NCBI GenBank assembly: GCA_043228905.1
Contig: JBHGNT010000010.1
Span: forward strand, 930,001 to 994,000
Length of the DNA: 64,000 nucleotides
Direction of reading: 5' to 3'
Origin: Azolla caroliniana
Taxonomy: Eukaryota; Polypodiophyta
The position numbers and the translations under genes were made by a program. Of this stretch, positions 35,055 to 43,137 are shown one piece after another (position 1 is the first letter of the stretch; each line of letters begins with the position of its first letter). Below the pieces are notes generated by a model. It did no database searches, was not told where the DNA came from, and saw only the letters and a list, made by a program, of their open reading frames with translations.

Positions 35055-35420
35055 GTTAGTTGTGTTGTGTAGATCACGTATGTTACCCGTAGGAGTTGTA
35101 CGGGGCGGTATAAGGGTAAAACACGTTAAAGGGGTTGTTCAGTATGTGTAATGTATAGGAGTGTGAGAATGAGTATGTCTGAGCACATGCACAATTATGT
35201 GCATGTGACAAGAATGTAACGGTCTCTTTTTGTAACAGACATATTATTTACCGTTACATTATGTATTATATAAACCCCTTATGGGGCATGTAATGAGATA
35301 TAGTTTTTTCCCCTCTCATATGGTGTCATTTCCTATTTGTCTTTTTCTCTAGCTCTCTCTCTAACTTAACCCCCTTGGGAGGGGGGTGAAACGGTGAAGC
35401 CATTCTAGGTTTCACCCCCC
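35055..35420 (+). mobile_element. Possible LTR or TRIM remnant
   Basis: The segment begins TGTTGTGTAG and has an inverted pair TGTAACGGT / ACCGTTACA (about 35216 and 35260), a TATATAAACCCC TATA-like element (about 35267) and a CCCC-TTAT-GGGG hairpin. A TC-rich stretch and a perfect 12-bp inverted repeat (35381-35392 with 35409-35420, GGGGGGTGAAAC) follow. This is an LTR-like promoter layout. No partner LTR, TSD or coding region was found, so the call is weak. Confidence 0.25.
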
Positions 35421-37397
35421 ACCCATCAACAACGTATTAGTGGAATTAAGTGGCTTATGTTTGGACTTATTATTCGAACACAAAAACTTGTTTACATTGA
35501 AACATACTACTTACTATAGTGGCTTATTTATATTGAGATGAAATATTTATGTCAACATTTAGTTGTGCAAGTGTTAGTACAAATATTTATGGAAACTACT
35601 AATCTATGTTCAGTGAATTTTGACATGGAAGAATGAACTATTTGCATTGCTTATATCTAATCTTCATTTATGTATGCCTACAAATTAAAAATTATGTATC
35701 GTGTGATGAATATACAAGTAGATATATCACATTGTGGATCAACTAGTCAGACAATGAATACCCAAGAACACACTTATGATTGGAGAATATAAGAGTTCAT
35801 TCAAACACAATGTTACTATTGTCGTGAAGTTACTTGTGTGCATGTGAAATTAGAGTGGGGCCACAAAGGACTTTAACAAGAGAGGATGGGTTGATTCAAG
35901 TGTTCTAGGTATAGTGTTTGAGGATGCCAATGTTCTTTAGGTATAACATGCTATAGGTATTTATGCGTCACAATGTTCTTTAGGGACAACATGGTATACC
36001 ATATAAGTATTTAGGCATTCAGGATGATGTGGGTGTTGGTACATGAACATGTATAGGTATTTTGGTGTTAATGTATGTATACTAGTGTGTGTACTACGTT
36101 GATATTTATCAAGAAGGGAGAGGGGTGTTTTATTATTAAATTATTTCACTTTATTTTTGTTAATTGTGATTATTAACATTATTATTTTTATCTTATTATA
36201 ATTATAATAACTATAACAATTATTATTATAAATGATTATTGTTCTTATATTATTATTTGTTTATTACCATGATCTTATTTATTTACTTGTTTACTCACTT
36301 TTTATTTTATTTTATTGATTTATATTTTGTTTTATTTATTTACTATTATTTTTATCTCTTTTGGTGTCGATCGATTGTGGCGACGACCAATTGTGGAGCA
36401 GGTGAACAACTAAATGTTCAGTGTTCGAATCCTAAAGTATTAATTTTTATTTTTATTTTGTTTTTTTTTATTAATATTTAATATCACTAGTACTTCTTAT
36501 TAATATTTTTTAATAAATTATGGGTAGGGGGAATGAATCTTTTTTATAATAATAAAAATTAAGTGGAGGGGGTTTAGTTACGAAAATTATGTCCCAACCT
36601 TATCCTCATGCACCATTTAGTGGACAAGACTTTGGTTTTGGCCAACATGGTAGGTTCAACTATTGTTGCTCAAAAATTTATGGATAGATCTATACAAATC
36701 CTCCCCCAGTGGTCGGAATTGAGATATGAAAATTCCATTATGACCCTCGAGGCGAAGTTTTTGTGTTGACAATACGAGTTCTCCAGCGAGACGATTAATT
36801 TCATCAAATTCCCGTAACTTTGTTTCTCGAGCTCAGAATTCCATGCCAAATATTCCAACGCACTCCTTGCTTTACCACGATTATTTAAAATGATGACATG
36901 TACAAGATAATTGAAATATAAATTATGTTAAAATGTTGTAAGTAACAATCAGTTCATGGGGTGTAAGTTCAACCTTCTCAATCTTATACAACCTTAGAAA
37001 CTTTTGGTGGTTTAGAAGTGCAACTTAAGCTTTGCCTTTCATAAGATTCATTGTCGTGATGTACAATATAATAAGATCAAGTTCACATGATCAGAGACCA
37101 ATTTGACTAAAACATTTATGAAATAGCACACTTGTCATTTGACAAAAATAGATGAGAAAGAATAGGCAAAACAATGAACGATAAACATCATTGCATGATA
37201 AAAATGATAAACAAAGGTAGATGTAGGAACACTTACTAATGTTTGCAATCCCATAAGATACACAAACACTTATGGAATTAAACAATTTCGCTTTCAATGG
37301 TTCGGTTCGGTTTTGACACTCTTGAACCGTTGCCGATTGTTAGGGCTACTTCAATATGCATAAAAACACATATAATGTTTGTTCCCTTGTATAAAAG
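35421..37397. other. Intergenic AT-rich DNA; tRNA-like repeat
   Basis: No gene is supported. 36120-36350 is extremely AT-rich (TTATTA runs) and yields only low-complexity frames. At 36388-36436 the plus strand has GTGGAGCAGGTGAAC followed by GTGTTCGAATCC, a near-perfect Pol III B box, suggesting another tRNA-derived SINE head. Confidence 0.4.
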
Positions 37398-37505
37398 AAT
37401 CATATGCGGGTTCATGCTATGGAGGAAGAATTATAAAATAATTTGTTATAAAATAATACTAATGTAACCATAAGCCTATATTGAAGGAAGTAACTCACAT
37501 TATCA
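37398..37505 (+). repeat. Dispersed repeat, copy B
   Basis: Matches 26972-27080 in the same orientation (GCTATGGAGGAAGAATTATA, AAATAATACTAATGTAACCA, GTAACTCACATTAT). It lies just upstream of the LINE fragment, but the copy at 26972 has no LINE next to it, so it is probably a separate family. Confidence 0.7.
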
Positions 37506-37700
37506 TGTGATGAATTTGGTAGAGGTCTCTTAAAATCAATGGAGAAATGGATAGGCCACGAGGAGGAGGGATCTTTGATCCTGAGAGGTAGGGACCACCA
37601 AATAGGCTCGAAGGCTCTAAATTGTGAGACACTGAGACACCAATACAGAATAACGCAATTCGAGTACTCGCGTATACTGCTCATAAATGGATTGTAGATC

Positions 37701-38658
37701 TTGATCCGATCAAAGTTCAACTCGATTGGCACATATGTACTCATGAAAACACATGTCTACATAAGGTTAGTTGGGACCCTTTGCAATGGACATGGCGTGA
37801 TCCCTACGCGGGGCAAGGAAGCAAACCCATCCCTTTCTTCCAATTCACAACTAGATTGGGTTGTCACATTTCTAGCTGCTCAAACCGCCCGAGAGCTGGC
37901 TGATGCGAAGGTTTGGCACACATTTTAAGTTCCTCCCACAATAATCACCAAGTTTTGGCAGAAAATCTAGAAACAACAACACACGAGGCGAATTACCATG
38001 TTCCAATGGTTATTAATACATAAGTCCCTACCGGTGGGACCATGGCAACGTGGGAACCTTAGCTCTCCTAATTGTGTAGAGTGCCCACATGCAATAGAAT
38101 CAATACGACACACTTTGTGGGACTGCCCAAAGTCCCATCGAATATGGCGGGGGGTTGGCTGCTTGTTGCAATTATGGTAGGTGCAAGGCTCAATCAAGTG
38201 AGGAAATATATGTTTGCTATCATGGCAGACCGCAGTTGGCAGATACGAGCATCAGGAAGAGGGGATGACTTTGGTGATAAAAGCACACGAGGTCCTTTTC
38301 TCCTCCAGCAGCAATGTCCACTCCACTCCTCTTAATGACAAATCTCAAGAGGTGTTGGAATTGGTCAACCCAATAACTCTTTGGATTCTATGGAAACAAC
38401 GATGTAGGCAAGTCTTCTCCAACCAAACCGCACATCCAACAAGGTTACTGCAAGAGATATGGAGTGAAATTGTAGCCACTCTGAAGACTCGCCAATATGA
38501 TGGCCTTGACTCCGATGGAGTTGAAAGACAACCAATAGCCTTCATCCAACAATGGTCGTCCTCTCCCTTTCTTGAGTAAGTGGGCATCCACATAAGATGG
38601 AACTATCGCGTCCCTACAAGGATTTGTACATAATCTTGTAAATTTTTATAACCAATGG
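37701..38658 (+). pseudogene. LINE ORF2 3'-end fragment, split by the LTR nest
   Basis: Several frames on the plus strand match the C-terminal part of plant LINE ORF2. 37935-38180 contains the reverse-transcriptase zinc-binding region (ITMFQWLLIHKSLPVGPW, then CVECPHAIESIRHTLWDC with C-x2-C and H/C ligands). 38350-38579 contains ITLWILWKQRCRQVF and ends in a stop. Frameshifts and an in-frame stop near 37926 show decay. The end of its 3' region was separated by the LTR element inserted at 38658/49726: the sequence after the nest (49731-49772) is an (AAAT)n-rich tail that fits the LINE 3' end. The upstream part of the LINE is missing (5' truncation). Confidence 0.75.
38654..38658. other. Target site duplication of the outer LTR element (left)
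   Basis: AATGG immediately precedes the left LTR and is repeated at 49726-49730, directly after the right LTR, as expected for 5-bp Ty3-type integration. Confidence 0.85.
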
Positions 38659-39012
38659 TGTCACGGATCATAAGCTCAAGAGACAAGTAAGAAGATAACC
38701 AAATGGACAAGAAAGAAGATAGTATTAAAGGAAAGACTCCATAACTGGTGTTGTTAACCTTGAATTCCTTCAAGGTGAACTCCTCTATTTATACTACATG
38801 GCATGCATACTTGTTGCACGCATGTGAATCTACAATAGAGCATGTAGGTATGCATGCATGTGCCAAGTGTAAATACTACAAGGGAGCAACTATGCACATG
38901 ATGCTAGCAAAATAATAAGGACCAATTACATACATAACTATGTACTAGATATCTTGGTTGGCTCATAATACTAGATTATAACATGGTCGTGTCAAGAGTT
39001 CGAATCTTGACA
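38659..39012 (-). repeat. 3' LTR of the outer element
   Basis: 354 bp. On the element's strand it starts TGTCAAGATTCG and ends GATCCGTGACA. TGTCAAGA and TCTTGACA form an 8-bp inverted repeat at the 5' end. It differs from the 5' LTR at four positions, one of them within the self-priming segment. Confidence 0.95.
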
Positions 39013-39025
39013 TTATCCCCCCTCC
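39013..39025 (-). other. Polypurine tract of the outer element
   Basis: The minus strand reads GGAGGGGGGATAA immediately before the 3' LTR, the expected plus-strand primer. It lies inside the pol reading frame, which continues into the LTR. Confidence 0.85.
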
Positions 39026-41388
39026 TACGCCGCCTTCCCAAATCAGGCGCGGGTTTGTGGGGATATCGGTGATGAAAATCTTGGACGACCTCTGGGGCAT
39101 TTTGTAAATTTGCCGATGGTTCCCACGTGGCCTCAGACATGGGGTAACCCCTCCATAGGACGAGGTATTGCAAGACTTGTCGACGGTGCCAACGTGAGTC
39201 AAGGATTTGGTCGACCTCGTATTCCTTCCCTGTTGTCAATTGCACAAGTGGTGGTGGTGGGACCTGACGTCCTGGGAGTTGTGAAGCATAATGGGGTTCG
39301 AGGAGGGAGACATGAAAAACATCGTGAATCCGGAAGTGGGATGGAAGGGCGAGCCGGAAGGCGACGGGATTGATGCACTCAATGATACGGAATGGTCCCA
39401 ACTTCTTGTAATCAAGTTTCGCACATGGACGAGTAGTAGAGATGTGTCGACATAACAACAAGACCATGTCTCCAACGACAAAGTGTGGAGTGGAAGATCG
39501 ATGGCGATCAGCCTGCTTCTTGTATCGTTCACTAGCAAGACTAAGCTCCAAGGATAAATCATGATGTAGTTCTTCCAAAATGCGGGCGCAATCCTCTGCT
39601 GAAGGGTTCACGGAAGTGGTAGGAAGGGAAATGTTGAAGCGAGGATGTAAACCATAGTTGGCAAAGAAGGGAGTGACGCCAATCGATGCATGGAGAGAAT
39701 TATTGTAGGCGAATTCCGCGAGCGAAAGCAAGTTGACCCAATCATCTTGTTGGTAACTAACAGAGCACCGAAGATACTGCTCAAGGATTTGGTTGACACG
39801 CTCCGTTTGCCCGTCAGTTTGGGGGTGATAAGCGGAGGACAACTTGATAGAGATGCCTAAAGTTTGTAGCAGGCGTTGCTAGAAGTGGGAGACAAACTGG
39901 GGTCCGCGATCCGAGATGACATCATCGGGGAGTCCATGCAAGTGTACCACAGTGTTGAGTAGTAGATGCACCATTCCTTCTTCGGAAATGGTTTTGGAGC
40001 ATGGAGTGAAGTGAGCCATCTTCGTAAATTGATCGACAACGACCAACACCGAGTCATAACTATTGACCAAGGGTAGATCAATTATCAAGTCCATAGAGAT
40101 AGAGACCCAAGGACGACGAGGACATGGAAGCGGCTGTAGTAAGTCGTATGGCCGATGATGAATGGCTTTGGAGCGAGCACAAACCTCACAACTCTTTATG
40201 TATTCTTTGACCAACTTCCATGGTTGTGGCCACCAATACCCCCAAGAGATTAGCTCGAGGGTTTTCGCGACCCCGAAATGACCTGCAAGTGGGTCATCGT
40301 GGCATTCCCGCAACACCCGAGTGCGACATGGGCCCTCTGGGACGTATAAGAGATGATCTCGGAACAGCAAACCCTCTTGTATGGTGAAGGTGTCAAGATC
40401 CTTCCTTTTGGTTGCCTTGGAGGGGTTTTGCAGACTATCTCGAATCTCGTTGGCGAACACATCGGTCTTGGATGCATCAGTGATTTGTTGGAGTAAAGAA
40501 TCATCCTGCAACATACAAGTGGCAAAAAGATGCAATTGGTTGGGTTTCAACAAACGTCTAGATTGTTGAGCATAAGTAGCATACCCAAGGTGGAGTGCAA
40601 GGTCAGCTCGGCGAGAAAGGGCATCAGCCTTCCCATGTTGGCCACCAGGTCGAAATACGATCTCAAAATCGTAGTCGGCGAGAAATGTCGACCAACGGGC
40701 CTGCCTTCGATTCAAAGTACGAGTGGTGGAAAAATAAACTAAATTTTTATGATCAGTCACTACCTGGACACGATGTTGTGTGCCGGCCAAGTAGGGTCGC
40801 CATTTTTCAAAGGCAACAATGATAACAGCAAGCTCCTTGTCGTAAATGGGATAATTGATTTCGGATGCCGTAAATTTTCGGGAATAGTAAGCCATTGGGT
40901 GCATTAGGTTGTTGTCGTCTGCCTGGGATAAGATGGCGCCAATGGCAAAGTCAAAGGCATCGATTTCGACTTGGAAGGGTTTTGTGGGGTCGGTATGTAG
41001 CAGCATCGGGGCAGTGATGAATGCGTGTTTGAGTGAGTCCAACGCATTTTGCGCCTCCGAGGTCCATAAAAATGGAGTGCCTTTATGGGTGAGAGCGATA
41101 AGAGGTTGTGCTAGGGTGGAAAATCCCTTGATGAAGCGATGGTAAAAATTCGCGAAGCCGAGGAAGGATTGCACATCTTTAAGTCGCCTTGGAGTCGCCC
41201 ACGCCTGAACGATAGAGACCTTCTTCATATCCATGGTGATGCCAGTGGGCGAGATGATGTAGCCCAGAAATTCGATCGAGGTACGGTCGAAGTCGCATTT
41301 CTCGCCTTTGGCATAAAGGCCATGCTCGCGAAGTTTGGCAAGAACTAATCGGACTTGGCGAGTGTGCTCCTCCATGTTTGGCGAGAAA

Positions 41389-41393
41389 ATGAG
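41389..41393. other. Target site duplication of the inner LTR element (left)
   Basis: ATGAG precedes the left LTR and recurs at 47161-47165 immediately after the right LTR. It interrupts the outer element's RT coding sequence just after its YLDD box. Confidence 0.95.
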
Positions 41394-41569
41394 TGTCATA
41401 ACTAGACTCGAACCCATAACCTGTTGTTACATGGGTCGAGTCTTTACCGTTATATTATACATTGTAATTCGAAGTATATTATTTTCATTTATATTTTATT
41501 AGGAAATGGATGTATATTCCAGATTTCTCTGGAACATTCTAGAAACTTCAGGAGTATTCCTGAAGACAC

Positions 41570-41577
41570 TATAAAAG
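41570..41577 (+). promoter_or_regulatory. LTR TATA box of the inner element
   Basis: TATAAAAG in the middle of the LTR puts transcription start near 41600-41604, which defines the U3/R border. The same box is at 46881-46888 in the 3' LTR. Confidence 0.75.
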
Positions 41578-41602
41578 GAGGCGCAAGGCATTAGTTCGAA
41601 CC

Positions 41603-41614
41603 AAATCGGTTCAA
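41603..41614 (+). other. Self-priming segment at the predicted 5' end of the inner element's RNA
   Basis: AAATCGGTTCAA begins 33 nt after the first T of the TATA box, where the transcript should start, and is exactly complementary to 41852-41863. It also forms the 3' arm of a small hairpin with GTTCGAACC at 41594-41602. Confidence 0.65.
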
Positions 41615-41851
41615 CGCCAGTCTTAAGCCTTCTAGCTGTTATTGTATATTTTCCTTCACCTAATACATATATCCTTCGTATCATCATTCTCTCTCTCTGT
41701 CTCTCTCTCTCCCTCTCACTCGTTCCTTCTCTCAACGTTCTACACCTCTCATAGTACTAATCCTTCTCTGTCTTAGTACTGTTCTCAACAATTGTACTAA
41801 TCCTTCTTTTAGTACTAATTCCTTCTCCGCCTAGGTAGCGTTCCTGACAGT

Positions 41852-41863
41852 TTGAACCGATTT
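41852..41863 (+). other. Primer-binding site of the inner element (self-complementary type)
   Basis: TTGAACCGATTT starts 2 nt after the LTR end. No TGG or tRNA 3'-end complement is present nearby. The 12-nt perfect complementarity to the predicted RNA 5' end, in the right polarity to copy U5, matches Tf1-type self-priming. Confidence 0.65.
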
Positions 41864-41946
41864 TCCTCCATCTGGTCTTTCTCTCCCTCTTCCTTCCCTT
41901 TTATCCTCCTTCTCTTCATACTAATACCCTTATTCTCCCTATCAAA

Positions 41947-43137
41947 ATGGAAACTGTTAGCGCTCAAGAATACCAATCTGTTTTCTCGGAGCTCCAGTCC
42001 TTAAAGGAGAAATTTTTAGCGCTTGAACAAGAAAATCACCGCCTGTTGGGGGATCTTCAACAAACGGCGCTGGAAAAACAGCAACAACATGGGGAGCTGA
42101 CGCTACGGGTACAACAACTCGAAGCGACCATTATATCACTCCAACAACAAGGATCAGGTAATCAAGGGATTCACAGAGAACCCAAGATCGGTCTCCCTAC
42201 AAAATTTGATGGGACCAGATCACAGTTTAGAGGATTCCTCAACCAGGTACGTCTAGTGATCCAAATGCATCCTTCTCGATATCCCACCGATGCATCCCGA
42301 GTGGGACTAGTTGGCACTCTACTTAGTGGCACGGCTTTGGCATGGTTCGCCCCTCTGTTAGAGAAAAACTCTCCCATGTTAAATAATTTTGAAGAGTTTA
42401 TGAGCGAGTTTAAATCCTGTTTCGGAGATACTGACAGTGTCAGAACCGCCATCAACAAAATCCGGAGATTGCGCCAAGGTGAGCGGCCGGCCTCAGCTTA
42501 TGCTGCGGACTTCCGTCTTCTTGCCAGCGATATTCCCTGGGATGACCAGGCATTGATGGAACAATTTCGCTTTGGCCTACGGAATGATGTTAAAGATCTA
42601 CTCTTAACTTTCCCCGAAGAGCCAAAATCATTGACCGAAGCAATCAGTCGTGCGGTGCGATGCGATAACCGCCTCTTCGAACGACGCTCGGAACGTCAGT
42701 TCCAAATGCCAAGGACAAGATCGGAGCCTACCTATGCTTCAATCGTAGCAAAGCCTTTTTCAAGGGAGTCCTTCAGTACATCTCCAACGAATACTCCGAC
42801 TCCAATGGAGATCGACACCACACGTCGTCGCGGACCACTATCGGAAGAAGAAAAGCAGCGACACAGGGCACATCGACTATGTTTGTATTGCGGGGGACCA
42901 GGGCATATTGCAGTAAACTGTCCCAATAGACCAAAAAGACAGGTAAACCAAATAATTGCCTGTACTAATAGTACTAAACCCGAGTCTGTTTCCCTAGGTG
43001 TGTCTGATAGTCTTAATAATACTAAAACTGAGTCTACTTCCCTAGGTATGCATGAAAGTTCTAATAGTACTTATAGTCCAAATTTAGTCAACAAATTTGA
43101 TGTCCTTAGTCAGTTAGAAGAAGAGTTAAACTATTAA
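41947..43137 (+). CDS. gag: Gag of the inner chromovirus
   Basis: 396 aa structural protein that forms the virus-like particle and binds the element's RNA. An N-terminal coiled-coil-like region (residues about 10-70, many Gln/Glu/Leu) precedes the retrotransposon capsid domain (FDGTRSQFRGFLNQV near 80, later GTALAWFAPLLE and FGLRNDVKDLLL). A proline/serine linker with PMEIDTT leads to one CCHC zinc knuckle, CLYCGGPGHIAVNC (residues about 316-329). After it, a 16-residue unit (STKPESVSLG / NTKTESTSLG) is tandemly repeated at 42967-43062. The stop codon TAA at 43135 follows a G TTA AAC heptamer, giving a route to Gag-Pol by -1 frameshifting. Only about 100 nt separate the LTR from the ATG. Confidence 0.95.
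   Translation: METVSAQEYQSVFSELQSLKEKFLALEQENHRLLGDLQQTALEKQQQHGELTLRVQQLEATIISLQQQGSGNQGIHREPKIGLPTKFDGTRSQFRGFLNQVRLVIQMHPSRYPTDASRVGLVGTLLSGTALAWFAPLLEKNSPMLNNFEEFMSEFKSCFGDTDSVRTAINKIRRLRQGERPASAYAADFRLLASDIPWDDQALMEQFRFGLRNDVKDLLLTFPEEPKSLTEAISRAVRCDNRLFERRSERQFQMPRTRSEPTYASIVAKPFSRESFSTSPTNTPTPMEIDTTRRRGPLSEEEKQRHRAHRLCLYCGGPGHIAVNCPNRPKRQVNQIIACTNSTKPESVSLGVSDSLNNTKTESTSLGMHESSNSTYSPNLVNKFDVLSQLEEELNY

Larger units (their letters stand above)
38976..41393 (-). pseudogene. Outer element pol, 3' part: end of RT, RNase H, integrase, chromodomain
   Basis: Continues the pol frame broken at 47166 by the inner insertion. 41393-39879 encodes the end of RT (FSPNMEEHTRQ), RT thumb/connection (GFANFYHRFIKGFS), RNase H (VEIDAFDFAIGAILSQ), integrase zinc region (HFGVAKTLELISWGYWWP, CEVCARSK) and most of the DDE core (SMDLIIDLPLV, VISDRGPQFVSHF). 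A TAG at 39879-39881 replaces the conserved Trp seen in the inner element's KFWK. The frame stays open afterwards to 38976: AYHPQTDGQTERVNQ, KLGPFRI (GPY/F), and the chromodomain EYEVDQILDS, YLVLWRGY, TWEP. The last 12 codons lie in the 3' LTR. Not functional. Confidence 0.9.
41394..41849 (+). repeat. 5' LTR of the inner element
   Basis: 456 bp from TGTCATAACT to TTCCTGACA. It begins with an imperfect hairpin (AGACTCGAACCCAT with ATGGGTCGAGTCT, about 41404-41442). It carries TATAAAAG at 41570-41577, the transcript-start segment at about 41600, a CT microsatellite (about 41690-41717), and several TAGTACTAAT-type words at 41753-41820. Confidence 0.97.

Noticed and set aside
38963-39202. Minus-strand frame and other short frames in and around the LTRs as separate genes
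   Set aside because: They are out-of-frame shadows of outer-element pol or chance frames in LTR sequence.
41850-41880. tRNA-type primer-binding site (for example the TGGTATCAGAGC type)
   Set aside because: No TGG occurs within 20 nt of the LTR end in either chromovirus, and the adjacent bases pair instead with the element's own RNA start.
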